Shown piece after piece: positions 34,360-47,498 of a stretch of 64,000 bases of DNA (position 1 is its first letter; the number at the start of each line of letters is the position of its first letter). The notes beneath the pieces are model-generated. The model was not told the origin of the DNA, did no database searches, and saw only the letters and a list, made by a program, of their open reading frames with translations. The stretch lies in NCBI RefSeq assembly GCF_004357985.1, contig NZ_SMTF01000001.1, forward strand, positions 310,001 through 374,000. The letters run 5' to 3'. The translations under genes and the position numbers were made by a program. Source of the DNA: Luteimonas aestuarii. Its GTDB lineage: Bacteria > Pseudomonadota > Gammaproteobacteria > Xanthomonadales > Xanthomonadaceae.

Positions 34360-36262
34360 CCAGCGCGGTGATCTGGTTGCGGGGAGCAAAGATGGTAACC
34401 GGTTCGTCCTTGGACTCGTCCAGCCGGGGTTTGTCCACGCCTTTGAGCCGGTTCCAGACCCGGGGGCTACTGGCGATCATCAATTCCTCCACCTCGGAAA
34501 ACGCCTCGCGCAGGCGCTTCCATTCCTGATCGGTGTAGAGCTTGCTCACCTCGGCCATTCCGTTGTCGCCTGGCTGGGACACGTGGTGGTGGAGCATCTG
34601 GGAGACCACACGGCTGTCGCCCAGGTGGAGGCTGGCGTAGCGCCCCAAGGTCCGGCGCAGATCGTGGGGGGTCAGGCCTTGGTCGACTTCGTCCCGAAGG
34701 TCGGCCAGGCCGGCATCGCGGCGAACGTTGGCCAGGATCGACTTGCTGTCCGAGTAGTGCCCCGTCTTGCTGCGATTGGAGCGGGCGGGAAACACATACT
34801 TCGACCGCTGAACCTCGTGCTCTGCCTTTTCCACGGCCTCCTGGAGCCCCGCGATCACGGCCTTGCTCGCACCGCTCTTGCGCGCCGACTCCAGCAGTTG
34901 CCGTGCTGCAGTCAGTTCCTTCTTGGCGGCGGTGTCGTCCAAGCGAGTTTCGAAGCGGCGGCGAAGAATCCGCTCGGCGAAATAGCTCACCGGCAGGAAT
35001 CGGCTCTCCCCGGACTTCGTGTCACTCATGAACACCTGCGGTCCGGTGCGGCCGGTGTAGGGGTTCACCGCGTCCGCAGCACCCAGCCACACCCAGGACA
35101 CCTCCCGCTGGGACAGCTCGCCCTTGGAGCAGCGATCGAACCAGCGCAGCTGCACCGCTTCGCTGCGGCGCGTTCCCCAGAGCAGGGTCAGCAGCAGGTA
35201 ATCGGAAGCCCCTGCGTTGTGCCCGCCCTGTTCGTCCCGCCGGGCCACGATGGCCTTGAGCACCTTGGGCAAGGTGTCGTCGTTGAGGGGGTTTCTGACC
35301 TCCGCCCGTTCGTAGTGCCGGCGCAGTTCTCGAGCGCTGCGCACCAGCTTCTTGCTGAAGATGATTGAGAAGGGGTTGAAGGACAGCAGCGGCGCACGCC
35401 CCTCAATGCTGGCCAACTCCACTTCCTTGAGCACCACGTGCTTCACGCCCCGGTAGGCGTCGGTGAACGTGTGCTCAGCCGCGGCTACCCCAGCGGCTTT
35501 CACCCGCTGGATGTATTTGCCCGTGATACCCAACAATTCGAGCTTGGCGGTGTCGAGCTCCGCCCAGTCCTCATACTCCGCGAGGACGGCTCGAAGGTGG
35601 GTGGGAATGCGGTTGGAGCGGACCATGGCGCTCTTGCGCATGGCGACGTAAGCCCCCTTGATGTCCGCCTCGCGCAGATCCTTGACGATCCGATCGGCCA
35701 TGCCCACTTCAGGGCGCGCCAAGCGCGCCATGCTGTCTCGGTAAGCCCCGACGCTGTTCGCCTTGACCTGCCCCCGAGCCAGTCGCTCTTCCATGTCCGC
35801 CAGGTAGGCAGCCATGCACTCGCGAACGGTGATGTTCGCCAGCCGCTCGATGTTCTGGGCAGCTTCCCTGGCCTTGGCTTGGTGGGCCTTCGGGTTCTCG
35901 CCGGTGCTCAGCAGGATCGCCACCTGCTCCCGCGCTTTTTCGTGGGCCTCGGCCAGGCCCATGTCCGTCACGTTGCCCAGGGCGAAGCGGCGCACCCCGT
36001 TGGGGCCGCGCCGGACCATCTCGTAGGTCACCTTCGTCTTGCCCACGTAGAACCCGAAACCCACGGGGGCGCCCTGACTGGCGTCCACGATCCGGTAGGG
36101 CTTGCCCAGGTCGGCCTTGGGACGGGGAACCAACTTGATCCGCCCGCCCCCAACGACCTCAGGCACGACGCTGGTGGAAAGCTGCATCACCTGCGCGTGG
36201 GTCAGACTAAACTTGAAGCCCGCTCGGCGGGCACCTGCCTTCGTCGCAACACCGTTGGCCAT
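34349..36262 (-). CDS. Tyrosine site-specific integrase
   Basis: A 637-residue tyrosine recombinase. The catalytic residues are visible: R365 or R366 in [13 protein letters not shown]533-x2-R536 in [10 protein letters not shown], the HHH block at 558-560 and the nucleophile Y576 in KLYTDQEW. An extra coiled-coil-like segment (about 442-488) is inserted in the catalytic domain, which makes the protein larger than typical phage integrases (about 400). Its 5' end faces the mutS boundary and so marks the right end of the island. Confidence 0.93.
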   Translation of the reverse strand: MANGVATKAGARRAGFKFSLTHAQVMQLSTSVVPEVVGGGRIKLVPRPKADLGKPYRIVDASQGAPVGFGFYVGKTKVTYEMVRRGPNGVRRFALGNVTDMGLAEAHEKAREQVAILLSTGENPKAHQAKAREAAQNIERLANITVRECMAAYLADMEERLARGQVKANSVGAYRDSMARLARPEVGMADRIVKDLREADIKGAYVAMRKSAMVRSNRIPTHLRAVLAEYEDWAELDTAKLELLGITGKYIQRVKAAGVAAAEHTFTDAYRGVKHVVLKEVELASIEGRAPLLSFNPFSIIFSKKLVRSARELRRHYERAEVRNPLNDDTLPKVLKAIVARRDEQGGHNAGASDYLLLTLLWGTRRSEAVQLRWFDRCSKGELSQREVSWVWLGAADAVNPYTGRTGPQVFMSDTKSGESRFLPVSYFAERILRRRFETRLDDTAAKKELTAARQLLESARKSGASKAVIAGLQEAVEKAEHEVQRSKYVFPARSNRSKTGHYSDSKSILANVRRDAGLADLRDEVDQGLTPHDLRRTLGRYASLHLGDSRVVSQMLHHHVSQPGDNGMAEVSKLYTDQEWKRLREAFSEVEELMIASSPRVWNRLKGVDKPRLDESKDEPVTIFAPRNQITALDDD

Positions 36263-36337
36263 CGCCGAAACCCCGATCCTTGTCGTCGCAACAGGATTCT
36301 GGCCTCAACCGGAACCCGTCGCAACATGATCGCAACA
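36243..36337. repeat. Four direct repeats of TCGCAACA at the island/mutS junction (candidate integrase arm sites)
   Basis: Four copies of TCGCAACA (36,244; 36,286; 36,319; 36,330) lie in the same orientation, three of them preceded by G. The first overlaps the integrase 5' codons and the rest fill the gap before mutS. The spacing (42, 33 and 11 bp) suits arm-type integrase binding at an att end. The crossover core itself cannot be identified without the other end of the island. Confidence 0.55.
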
Positions 36338-36399
36338 AAAAACCCCGTTACTCGCCGTTTCTGGCTGGTATCGACCGCTACAAGCCGAGGCAGATTATT

Positions 36400-39006
36400 T
36401 TGCAAGCCACTGATTCCAATAAAACAAGCAAGCCCAGCAAGGGTGGCGCAGAACACACGCCTTTAATGAAGCAGTTTTTCGCCGCCAAGGCGGAGCATCC
36501 GGACGTGCTGCTGTTCTTCCGGATGGGTGACTTCTACGAGTTGTTCTACGACGACGCCCGCAAGGCCGCGCGGCTGCTCGACATCACCCTGACCCAGCGC
36601 GGCAGCTCCGGGGGCGCGCCGATCCCGATGGCCGGCGTGCCACACCATTCGGCCGAAGGTTACCTGGCTCGGCTGGTGGCCTTGGGCGAGTCGGTGGCGA
36701 TCTGCGAGCAGATCGGCGACCCGGCGGCAAGCAAGGGGCTGGTGGAACGCAAGGTGGTGCGCATCGTCACCCCCGGCACGGTCACCGACGAGGCGCTGCT
36801 GGACGAACGCCGCGACACCCTGCTGCTGGCGGTGGCGCGCGGCAAGGACGGCTACGGCCTTGCCTGGGCGGACCTGGCCGGTGGCCGGTTCCTGGTCAGC
36901 GAAGTCGCGAACGAGGACCAGCTGGAAGCGGAACTGGCGCGGCTCGACCCGGCCGAACTGCTGCTGCCGGACGAGGATGGCTGGCCGCTCGCCGTGCTGG
37001 AACGCACCGGCCTGCGCCGGCGCGCGCCGTGGCTGTTCGACGCCGACAGCGGCCAGCGCCACCTGCTGCGCTTCTTCGCGCTGCACGACCTGTCGGCCTT
37101 CGGCATCGAGGGCAGGCCACTGGCCATCGGCGCCGCCAGCGCCCTGCTCGGCTACGTGGAGGAAACGCAGAAGCAGCGCCTGCCGCACCTGACCTCGATC
37201 GCGCTGGAAACGAGCGACGGCGCCATCGCGATGAACGCCGCCACGCGCCGCCACCTGGAACTGGATTCGCGCATCGACGGCGAAACCCGGCACACCTTGC
37301 TGGGCGTGCTCGACAGCAGCGTCTCGCCGATGGGCGGACGCCTGCTGCGGCGCTGGCTGCATCGCCCGCTGCGCGACCGCGACCTGGTGCGCCGCCGGCA
37401 CGCCGCCGTCGCCACCCTCATCGACCAAGGTGCGGACGAAGACCTGCGCGAACGCTTCCGCGCCGTCGGCGACCTCGAACGCATCCTCTCGCGCGTCGCA
37501 TTGCGCTCGGCGCGCCCGCGCGACCTGTCCACCCTGCGCGATGGCCTGGCGATGCTGCCGGCGTTGCGCGAACTGCTGGCGCCGCTGGACTCGCCGCGCC
37601 TGCGCGAGCTGTCCGATGCACTGGGCGAACACGCGGCCGAGGCGCACCTGCTTTCGCAGTCACTGGTCGAACACCCGCCCGTGCTGGCGCGGGACGGCGG
37701 CGTGTTCGCCGACGGTTTCGATGCCGAGCTCGACGAGCTGCGCCAGCTGAGCAGCAATGCCGACCGGTTCCTGGTCGACCTGGAGACCCGCGAACGCGAA
37801 AGCAGCGGCATCCCGACGCTGAAGGTCGGCTACAACCGCGTGCATGGCTACTACCTCGAAATCAGCAAGGCGCAGGCCGGCAAGGCGCCGACGCACTACA
37901 CGCGGCGGCAGACGCTGGCCAATGCCGAACGCTACATCACCGAGGAGCTCAAGCAGTTCGAGGACAAGGTGCTGTCGGCGCGCGAGCGTTCGCTGGCGCG
38001 CGAACGGCTGCTGTACGAGCAATTGCTCGATGCCATGAACGCGCGCCTCGAACCGCTCAAGCGTTGCGCCTCCGCCTTGAGCGAACTCGACGTACTGGCC
38101 GCGTTCGCCGAACGCGCACAGGCGCTGGACTGGGTGCGCCCGGAGCTTTCCGACGATGCCGGCCTGCGCATCGAACGCGGCCGCCATCCGGTGGTCGAAG
38201 CGGTGCGCGAGGACCCGTTCGAACCCAACGACCTGGTCCTCGACGGCGAACGCCGGATGCTGGTGGTCACCGGCCCCAACATGGGCGGCAAGAGCACCTA
38301 CATGCGCCAGAACGCGCTGATCGTGCTGCTGGCGCACATCGGCAGCTTCGTGCCGGCGTCGAAGGCGGTGCTCGGCCCGATCGACCGCATCCTCACCCGC
38401 ATCGGCGCCGGCGACGACCTCGCCAAGGGCCAGTCGACCTTCATGGTGGAGATGAGCGAGACCAGCTACATCCTGCACCACGCCACCGAGCATTCGCTGG
38501 TGCTGATGGACGAAATCGGTCGCGGCACCTCGACCTACGACGGCCTGGCGCTGGCCGACGCCTGCGCGCGCCACCTGGCGTCGGTCAACCGCAGCTACAC
38601 GCTGTTCGCCACGCACTACTTCGAACTGACCACGCTGGCCGAACCCGGCAGCGGCATCGCCAACGTGCACCTCGATGCGGTGGAGCACGGCGACAGCCTG
38701 GTATTCATGCACGCGGTGAAGGACGGCCCGGCCGACCGCAGCTTCGGCCTGCAGGTCGCGGCACTGGCCGGCCTGCCGAAGACCGTGATCCGCAACGCAC
38801 GCGGGCGACTGGCGGAACTGGAGCAGCGCCGGCACGACGCGCCGGCCGCGGCCACGCTGTCGGCGTCCAACCTCGAACAGCCGCAACAGTTCGGATTGTT
38901 CGCCCCGGCGTCCGCCGCGCTGGAAGCGCTGTCGGCGATCGACCCTGACGAACTCACGCCCAGACAGGCGCTCGAAGCGCTCTATCGGCTGAAGGCGCTA
39001 CAGTAG
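36400..39006 (+). CDS. mutS: DNA mismatch repair protein MutS
   Basis: An 868-residue MutS. The mismatch-recognition Phe-x-Glu motif is in [21 protein letters not shown] near the N-terminus. The ATPase has Walker [11 protein letters not shown] and the signature blocks [12 protein letters not shown] and THYFELT. The TTG at 36400 (L-Q-A-T-D-S) with GAGG nine bases upstream is proposed as start. No ATG exists upstream of it in frame, and starting at the ATG at 36466 would remove 22 residues. It abuts the island end; its native promoter may have been replaced by the insertion. Confidence 0.9.
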   Translation: MQATDSNKTSKPSKGGAEHTPLMKQFFAAKAEHPDVLLFFRMGDFYELFYDDARKAARLLDITLTQRGSSGGAPIPMAGVPHHSAEGYLARLVALGESVAICEQIGDPAASKGLVERKVVRIVTPGTVTDEALLDERRDTLLLAVARGKDGYGLAWADLAGGRFLVSEVANEDQLEAELARLDPAELLLPDEDGWPLAVLERTGLRRRAPWLFDADSGQRHLLRFFALHDLSAFGIEGRPLAIGAASALLGYVEETQKQRLPHLTSIALETSDGAIAMNAATRRHLELDSRIDGETRHTLLGVLDSSVSPMGGRLLRRWLHRPLRDRDLVRRRHAAVATLIDQGADEDLRERFRAVGDLERILSRVALRSARPRDLSTLRDGLAMLPALRELLAPLDSPRLRELSDALGEHAAEAHLLSQSLVEHPPVLARDGGVFADGFDAELDELRQLSSNADRFLVDLETRERESSGIPTLKVGYNRVHGYYLEISKAQAGKAPTHYTRRQTLANAERYITEELKQFEDKVLSARERSLARERLLYEQLLDAMNARLEPLKRCASALSELDVLAAFAERAQALDWVRPELSDDAGLRIERGRHPVVEAVREDPFEPNDLVLDGERRMLVVTGPNMGGKSTYMRQNALIVLLAHIGSFVPASKAVLGPIDRILTRIGAGDDLAKGQSTFMVEMSETSYILHHATEHSLVLMDEIGRGTSTYDGLALADACARHLASVNRSYTLFATHYFELTTLAEPGSGIANVHLDAVEHGDSLVFMHAVKDGPADRSFGLQVAALAGLPKTVIRNARGRLAELEQRRHDAPAAATLSASNLEQPQQFGLFAPASAALEALSAIDPDELTPRQALEALYRLKALQ

Positions 39007-39047
39007 CGGCCCGCATTCATGCACGTACTCCGGAGAAGGATTTCAGA

Positions 39048-39683
39048 ATGAGCACTTCACTGATCGACCAACTGTTCGAGCAAATCGACGGCGCGCCCCT
39101 GCAGCAGATCTCACGGCAACTCGGCATCGGCCAGGCGCAGGCCGCCGGTGCGGTGAGCGCCGCCCTGCCGCTTCTGATCGGCGCGCTGGGCAAGAACGCC
39201 AGCCAGCCGCAGGGTGCGCAGGCGCTGTTCGGCGCGCTGCAGCAGGATTTTTCGGGCACCGGCGACATCGTCGGCCTGCTGGGGTCGGTGCTGGGCGGTG
39301 CGCAAAGCCGCCAGACCGATGGCGCCGGCATCCTGGGACACGTCCTGGGCGGCAACCAGCCCAAGGCGGAAGCGGCACTCGGCAAGGCCACCGGGCTTGG
39401 CGGCGACAAGGCCGGCCAGTTGCTCAAGATCCTTGCGCCGATCGTGCTGGCCTTCCTGGCGCGCCAGATGTTCCAGAACAAGGGCAACGGCGCATTGGCA
39501 CAGCAGGACCCCACCGCGCAGTTGCTCGGCTCGATCCTCGGCCAGGAACGCCAGCAGGCGCAGCAGCAAGGCGGCCTGGGCGGCGGCCTGCTGGGTGCCG
39601 TGCTCGACCAGGACGGCGATGGCCAATTGGGCATCGGCGACCTGCTGAAGATCGGTGGCGGCCTGCTCGGCGGCAAGCGCTGA
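39048..39683 (+). CDS. DUF937 (YidB-like) protein
   Basis: A 211-residue protein with alternating Ala/Gly/Gln-rich helices and two acidic EF-hand-like loops near the C-terminus (DQDGDGQLGIGDLL). It matches DUF937, whose function is not well defined. It follows mutS after 41 bp and has AGGA upstream of the ATG, so it may be co-transcribed. Confidence 0.85.
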   Translation: MSTSLIDQLFEQIDGAPLQQISRQLGIGQAQAAGAVSAALPLLIGALGKNASQPQGAQALFGALQQDFSGTGDIVGLLGSVLGGAQSRQTDGAGILGHVLGGNQPKAEAALGKATGLGGDKAGQLLKILAPIVLAFLARQMFQNKGNGALAQQDPTAQLLGSILGQERQQAQQQGGLGGGLLGAVLDQDGDGQLGIGDLLKIGGGLLGGKR

Positions 39684-39748
39684 ACCCACCGCCCATGACA
39701 TGACGCCGCGGCGGGCATGGCCCGCCGTGCGCGTTTGCGGAGTCCGAT

Positions 39749-40951
39749 TTGCCCACCGACACCACCAACGCGATGGACCATGACGTCGTCGTCATCGGCG
39801 CCGGTGCCGCGGGGCTGATGTGCGCGATCACCGCAGCGGCGCGCGGGCGCCGGGTGCTGGTGCTCGACCATGCCAACAAGGTCGGCAAGAAGATCCTGAT
39901 GTCGGGCGGCGGCCGCTGCAATTTCACCAACACAGGCACCACGCCGGCCAACTACCTCTCCGCCAACCCGCACTTCTGCAAGTCCGCCCTCGCCCGCTAC
40001 ACACCGGCCGATTTCATCGCGCTGGTGGACGCGCACGGCATCGCCTGGCACGAGAAGGAACTCGGGCAGCTGTTCTGCAACGACTCGTCGAAACAGATCG
40101 TGCGCATGCTGCTGGACGAATGCGCCGCAGTGGGCGCCGACGTGCGCACGCACTGCACGGTCGAACGCATCGAGCGCCCTGATAGCGGCGGATTCCACCT
40201 GCGCACCACACTGGGCAGCGTCGAATGCGCCTCGCTGGTGATCGCCACCGGCGGCCTGTCGATTCCGTCGATGGGTGCCAGCGGGTTCGGCTACGACGTC
40301 GCCCGCCAGTTCGGCCATGACGTGCTGCCCCAGCGCGCGGGCCTGGTGCCGCTGACGCTGAGCGGCAAGCACCAGCAACGCCTGCAGGACCTGTCCGGGG
40401 TGTCGTTCGAGGTCGAGGCGCGCTGCAACGGCGCACGCTTCCGCAACCAGCTGCTGGTGACCCACCGCGGCATCAGCGGGCCGGCGATCCTGCAGATCTC
40501 CTCGTACTGGCAGCCGGGCGACGATCTGCGCCTCGACCTGCTGCCGATGCACGACGCATCCAGCTGGCTGGCCTTGCAGCAACGCGAACGCGGCAACGCC
40601 GAGCTGCGCACCGTGCTTTCCGACGTGTTGCCCAAACGCTTCGCGCAGCGCCTGTGCGAAGTGTGGCTGCCCAGCCGGCCGATGAAGCAGTACACGCCGG
40701 CGCAACTCAAGGACATCGCCAGCACGCTTGCCGATTGGCCCTTGGTCGCCAGCGGCACTGAGGGCTACCGCACGGCCGAGGTCACGCTGGGCGGGGTCGA
40801 TACCGATGGCTTGTCGTCCAGCACGATGATGTCGAAGCTCGTGCCGGGACTGTTCTTCATCGGCGAGGTGGTGGACGTGACCGGCTGGCTGGGCGGCTAC
40901 AACTTCCAGTGGGCCTGGGCGTCAGGACGCGCCGCGGGTGAGGTGGCATAG
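39749..40951 (+). CDS. FAD/NAD(P)-dependent oxidoreductase, HI0933/BaiN family
   Basis: A 400-residue flavoprotein. The N-terminus has the dinucleotide-binding GAGAAGL motif and MSGGGRCNFTN; the C-terminus has GLFFIGEVVDVTGWLGGYNFQWAWASG, typical of the HI0933-like family. TTG 39749 has GGAG at optimal spacing and is proposed as start; an ATG at 39773 is an alternative. Confidence 0.85.
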   Translation: MPTDTTNAMDHDVVVIGAGAAGLMCAITAAARGRRVLVLDHANKVGKKILMSGGGRCNFTNTGTTPANYLSANPHFCKSALARYTPADFIALVDAHGIAWHEKELGQLFCNDSSKQIVRMLLDECAAVGADVRTHCTVERIERPDSGGFHLRTTLGSVECASLVIATGGLSIPSMGASGFGYDVARQFGHDVLPQRAGLVPLTLSGKHQQRLQDLSGVSFEVEARCNGARFRNQLLVTHRGISGPAILQISSYWQPGDDLRLDLLPMHDASSWLALQQRERGNAELRTVLSDVLPKRFAQRLCEVWLPSRPMKQYTPAQLKDIASTLADWPLVASGTEGYRTAEVTLGGVDTDGLSSSTMMSKLVPGLFFIGEVVDVTGWLGGYNFQWAWASGRAAGEVA

Positions 40952-40969
40952 GCGAATCGTGATCCTGCG

Positions 40970-43353
<2,384 letters not shown>

Positions 43354-43371
43354 TGCATCGCTTGCGGTAAG

Positions 43372-43410
43372 CCACGAAAACGCCGGCGACCTGCCGGCGT
43401 TTTCTCGTGG
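43372..43410 (+). terminator. Rho-independent terminator after katG
   Basis: The stem AACGCCGGC / GCCGGCGTT with a GACCT loop is followed by TTTT, and the flanking CCACGA / TCGTGG bases extend the hairpin. It lies 23 bases beyond the katG stop and could also act on the minus strand. Confidence 0.85.
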
Positions 43411-43644
43411 ACGCACGCGACTCGTCATGCCGGCGTAAGTCCACTCCATCTCCGGAAAAAAGGAATGGCCGGAAATCGAATCCCGGATGGGGCAGTTTCG
43501 CGATGCGCCCTCGATGCGCGGGTGCATCCTGCACCACCCCGGGAATTTCCCTGACAGTGGTGGACGCAAGCCGGGAGCGCGAGGTCCGCGCTGGCTTGGC
43601 CACGAGAGCAGGACATGGGCAGGCGGAGGCCCCATCCACCGGGC

Positions 43645-44061
<417 letters not shown>

Positions 44062-44089
44062 CGCCAGGATGCCCGGTCCGCAAACGCAA

Positions 44090-44111
44090 ACGGCCACCTC
44101 GCGGTGGCCGT
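44090..44111 (-). terminator. Terminator after rplS
   Basis: A 9-bp stem (ACGGCCACC / GGTGGCCGT) with a TCGC loop is followed on the minus strand by the T-rich TTTGCGTTTG. It ends the rpsP-rimM-trmD-rplS operon. Confidence 0.75.
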
Positions 44112-44134
44112 CGCATGCAACGCCTGTCCGATGC

Positions 44135-44554
44135 TTACTCGGCAGCGGCGGCTTCGGCGGCGGCGGCGGCATTCTTCGCCTTGGCCTGGGCCGACAGGTC
44201 TTCCTTGATGCGGGCCTTCTTGCCTTGCAGGCCGCGCAGGTAGTACAGCTTGCCGGCGCGCACCGCGCCACGGCGCTTGACTTCCACCGAGTCGATGGTG
44301 GCGCTGTGGGTCTGGAACACGCGCTCGACGCCGAAGCCGTGCGAGATCTTGCGCACGGTGAAGGCGGAGTTGAGGCCGGCGTTCTTCTTGCCGATGACCA
44401 CGCCCTCGTAGGCCTGGACGCGCTCGCGGTTGCCTTCCTTGACCTTCACGTTGACCACGACGGTATCGCCGGGGCTGAAGTCGGGAAGCTTGCGTTCTGC
44501 CTGCGCGGTCTCGAAGTCCTGCAGCAGGGTGTTGAGGGACGGCTTGTTGGTCAT
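44135..44554 (-). CDS. rplS: 50S ribosomal protein L19
   Basis: A 139-residue L19 that contacts the 30S-50S interface. The typical blocks [26 protein letters not shown] and [22 protein letters not shown] are present. The C-terminal Ala/Lys-rich tail is longer than average. It is the last gene of the conserved operon. Confidence 0.97.
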   Translation of the reverse strand: MTNKPSLNTLLQDFETAQAERKLPDFSPGDTVVVNVKVKEGNRERVQAYEGVVIGKKNAGLNSAFTVRKISHGFGVERVFQTHSATIDSVEVKRRGAVRAGKLYYLRGLQGKKARIKEDLSAQAKAKNAAAAAEAAAAE

Positions 44555-44786
44555 GGCGATATCTCTGAGTGGAGCCTGTTGGAGTCGTTGTAGGCGTGGT
44601 GCACGTGGACGCACGCTCTTGGCATGTACTGCTGAGCCCCGCCTCTTCGGGCAGGTAGCCGCGCATTATAGCCCGGAAAATCCTTCCGAAACCAGTGGTT
44701 AGGCGTCGGAAGCATGCAGGCGCGGGCCATGCCCGCGACAGGCGTCCCGGGGCCGCGGGCATGGCGCGCGCCTGCAACGGATTGCG

Positions 44787-45539
44787 TCAGCCTCCCGTGG
44801 CCGGATCGGCCTCGCCCGCCCCATCCAGCCAGCGCCGCTCGGCCTCGGTCAGGGCCGCCCGGTCCAGCAGGTCGGGCCGCCGTTGGCGGGTGCGCGAGAG
44901 CGACTGGCGCCGCCGCCAGCGGGCGATCTCGGCGTGGTTGCCGGACAGCAGCACCTCCGGCACCGCGCCCAGGGCGTGCTCCACCGGGCGGGTGTAGTGC
45001 GGGCAGTCCAGCAGGCCATCGCCCTCGAAACTGTCCTGCACCGCCGACTCGGCATCGTTCAGGGCCCCGTCCTGCAGCCGGGCCACGGCATCGATCACCA
45101 CCGCCGCCGCCAGTTCGCCGCCGGACAGCACGTAGTCACCGATGGAGATTTCCTCGTCCACCTCGGCCGCCAGCAGGCGCTCGTCCACGCCTTCGTAGCG
45201 GCCGCACAACAGGACCAGGCGCTCGCGCCCGGCCAGCTCGCGCACCCTGGCCTGGGTCAGCGGCACGCCCTGCGGACTGAGGTAGACCACTTTCGCGGGC
45301 GCCGGGTCGGCCCCTCGGGCGGCCTGCAGCGCGCTCCGCAGCGGGTCGATCATCATCACCATGCCCGGACCGCCGCCGAAGGGACGGTCATCGACCCGGC
45401 GGTAATTGCCCTCGGCATGGTCGCGCGGGTTCCAGCCGTGGATCGACAGCAGCCCGCGTTCCTGCGCGCGCCCGACCACGCCATGGCTGGCCACCTGGGC
45501 GACGAATTCGGGGAACAGGCTGACGACGTCGATGCGCAT
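44787..45539 (-). CDS. trmD: tRNA (guanine-37-N1) methyltransferase
   Basis: A 250-residue TrmD that forms m1G37 in tRNA and prevents frameshifting. The SPOUT-fold signatures are [16 protein letters not shown] and [13 protein letters not shown], with the catalytic-region knot [12 protein letters not shown]. The ATG shares one base with the rimM stop. Confidence 0.97.
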   Translation of the reverse strand: MRIDVVSLFPEFVAQVASHGVVGRAQERGLLSIHGWNPRDHAEGNYRRVDDRPFGGGPGMVMMIDPLRSALQAARGADPAPAKVVYLSPQGVPLTQARVRELAGRERLVLLCGRYEGVDERLLAAEVDEEISIGDYVLSGGELAAAVVIDAVARLQDGALNDAESAVQDSFEGDGLLDCPHYTRPVEHALGAVPEVLLSGNHAEIARWRRRQSLSRTRQRRPDLLDRAALTEAERRWLDGAGEADPATGG

Positions 45540-46051
45540 CAAAACTCCGCGTCCCAGTCGACGGTCACCACGCCCGCGTCGAAATCCACAGACACCACGT
45601 AATCGGGCTGCTTGAACGGGATCATCCGCTCGCGTTCGCCGCGCGCGACCAGCACGTCGTTGACGCCGGTCGAGAACAGATAGGCAACGTGGCCGAAGTC
45701 GGCGCCTTCGGTGTTCACCACGCGCAGGCCTTCCAGATCGACCCAGTAGTACTCGCCGGGCTGGGGCGGCGGCAGCGCCGCACGCGGCACGAAGACCTCG
45801 GTGCCACGCATCGCATCGGCGGTGTCGCGGTCCTCGACGCCGGGCAGCGTGAGCACGAGACCCTTGGCATTCTCGCGCCCGCGCGCTTCCGCCACCTCGC
45901 GCTCTGCACCGGACGGCGCGCGCAAGGTCCACGGCCGATAGCCCAGGATCGCCCGTGCCGGCTCGGTGAACGATTCGAGCTTGAGCTCGCCGCGCACGCC
46001 GAAGCCGCCGTGGATCCTGCCAACGAGGATGCGGCGCGTCGGGTCGGTCAT
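45539..46051 (-). CDS. rimM: Ribosome maturation factor RimM
   Basis: A 170-residue 16S processing factor. It has the N-terminal domain ([22 protein letters not shown]) and the PRC-barrel C-domain ([15 protein letters not shown]). It lies between rpsP and trmD, as in other gammaproteobacteria. Confidence 0.95.
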   Translation of the reverse strand: MTDPTRRILVGRIHGGFGVRGELKLESFTEPARAILGYRPWTLRAPSGAEREVAEARGRENAKGLVLTLPGVEDRDTADAMRGTEVFVPRAALPPPQPGEYYWVDLEGLRVVNTEGADFGHVAYLFSTGVNDVLVARGERERMIPFKQPDYVVSVDFDAGVVTVDWDAEF

Positions 46052-46059
46052 GGGGACAT

Positions 46060-46082
46060 GGCCACGCCGTATGGGCGTGGCC
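46060..46082 (-). other. Hairpin between rpsP and rimM
   Basis: A 9-bp inverted repeat (GGCCACGCC / GGCGTGGCC) with a five-base loop sits just before the rimM start. It may lower rimM translation relative to rpsP, as differential expression is known in the trmD operon. No T-run follows. Confidence 0.4.
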
Positions 46083-46114
46083 GATGGATCAGGCAGGCCG
46101 TGCAGGCCACGCGA

Positions 46115-46375
46115 TCAGGCGGCGGCCGGTGCCGGCTTGGCCGCTTCCTTGTACAGGTTGCGGACCTTGTCGGTCATCTGCGCGCCCTTCGACACCCAGT
46201 GGTCGACGCGGGCGGTGTCCAGCACCACGCGCTGCTCGGCACCCTGCGCGACCGGGTTGTAGTAGCCCACGCGCTCGATGTTGCGGCCGTCGCGCGCGCT
46301 GCGCGAGTCGGTGACGATGATGTGGTAGAAGGGGCGCTTCTTCGCGCCACCGCGGGTAAGGCGGATCTTGACCAT
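46115..46375 (-). CDS. rpsP: 30S ribosomal protein S16
   Basis: An 86-residue S16 ([25 protein letters not shown]) with the typical [21 protein letters not shown] middle block. It heads the rpsP-rimM-trmD-rplS operon. Confidence 0.97.
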   Translation of the reverse strand: MVKIRLTRGGAKKRPFYHIIVTDSRSARDGRNIERVGYYNPVAQGAEQRVVLDTARVDHWVSKGAQMTDKVRNLYKEAAKPAPAAA

Positions 46376-46434
46376 GGTGCGTTCTCTCGTGTTGCCCAGT
46401 CGCCAGGTTGGCGAGGTAAGCCGACTATTGTAGG

Positions 46435-47496
46435 TCAGCGGGCATCCTGCGGCAAATCGCGCTCCGGGCCGGCCCCGCGATGGCGCATGGCCGCCCGGAT
46501 CCGCTCCGGCGTCGGTGGATGGGTGGACAGCCAGCCGGCCACCTCGCTGTCGCCTGCCCCGTGCGCTTCGCCCAGGCGCTGCATGATACGGCCGAAGGCT
46601 TGCGGGTCCAGTCCGCGGCGTTCCAGCAGGTCCAGCGCATAGGCGTCGGCCTCGCGCTCGTGGCCTCGCGAGTAGCCGCTCGACAGCAGCACCGCCGGCA
46701 GGGCCGCGACCACCGATGAGCCGGTGGCATCGCCCATGATCAGTCCCACCACGACCACCACCGACGAACTTTCGATGGCCTGGCGCATGCCGTGGCGGTG
46801 GACGTGGTGCCCGGCCTCGTGCGCCAACACGGCCAGGATTTCGTCGTCGTCGCCGGCCAGCTCGACCAGCTGGTCGGTGGCGAACAGGCGGCCATCGGGC
46901 AAGGCGAACGCATTGGGGCCGAAGCGCGGGGCGTCGGCGAACGCCAGTTGCATCTGTGAATGACGCGGCTCGCCGTCGACCATCGCGAGGAAACGCGCCT
47001 CCAGCGCCTCGCGCCGTGCCGCGGGCAAGGTGGTCTCGCGCAGCCCCAGGCGGCCAAGCACCTGCATTGCCTGGTGGCTGGCCGCCACCTCCACCCCGCG
47101 CGGCAATTGCCCTGCGATGTAGGCCGCGGCCCGCGGCACGCCGAACTGGAAGAACGCCACCACCGTCCCCGTCGTGACCAGCGCCGCCACCGCGATCGCC
47201 AGCCTCCGCCGCTCCAGCCAGTCCGCCCAGGCGTCGATGCGGCTGTCGGGACGCGGGAACCAGCGGTCCAGCAACGGCGAGTCATGGCATTCGACGCGAC
47301 TGCCGTCGGGCAGCGACAGGACCCGCGGCGTCGCCCCCAGTCGCGCACTGAGGCGGACGTCGCGCAAGGCGACCTCCCTCGCCTCGTCAGCGGATGCGAT
47401 GCGGAGCCTGTCGCCCGCTTCCCGCGACACCATCGCGCGGCGCGGGCGACTGGTCGTGCCGTCGTACCAGTCGCCTTCGAGGGTGGGCGGCTCCAC
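46435..47496 (-). CDS. M48-family zinc metalloprotease
   Basis: A 353-residue membrane protease. It has an N-terminal cytoplasmic segment, one clear transmembrane helix (about [21 protein letters not shown]), and the [12 protein letters not shown] metal site followed by the conserved [12 protein letters not shown] helix (third ligand E). It starts at GTG 47496, three bases downstream of the DUF898 stop, and belongs to the same unit as the DUF898 gene. Confidence 0.88.
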   Translation of the reverse strand: MEPPTLEGDWYDGTTSRPRRAMVSREAGDRLRIASADEAREVALRDVRLSARLGATPRVLSLPDGSRVECHDSPLLDRWFPRPDSRIDAWADWLERRRLAIAVAALVTTGTVVAFFQFGVPRAAAYIAGQLPRGVEVAASHQAMQVLGRLGLRETTLPAARREALEARFLAMVDGEPRHSQMQLAFADAPRFGPNAFALPDGRLFATDQLVELAGDDDEILAVLAHEAGHHVHRHGMRQAIESSSVVVVVGLIMGDATGSSVVAALPAVLLSSGYSRGHEREADAYALDLLERRGLDPQAFGRIMQRLGEAHGAGDSEVAGWLSTHPPTPERIRAAMRHRGAGPERDLPQDAR

Positions 47497-47498
47497 GT

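Noticed and set aside
36263-36400. tRNA gene as integration target
   Set aside because: No cloverleaf-forming sequence or 3' end of a tRNA is visible; the boundary is beside mutS instead.
37029-38948. A 639-residue plus-strand frame inside mutS
   Set aside because: Shadow of mutS in another frame; Arg/Ala/Pro-rich.
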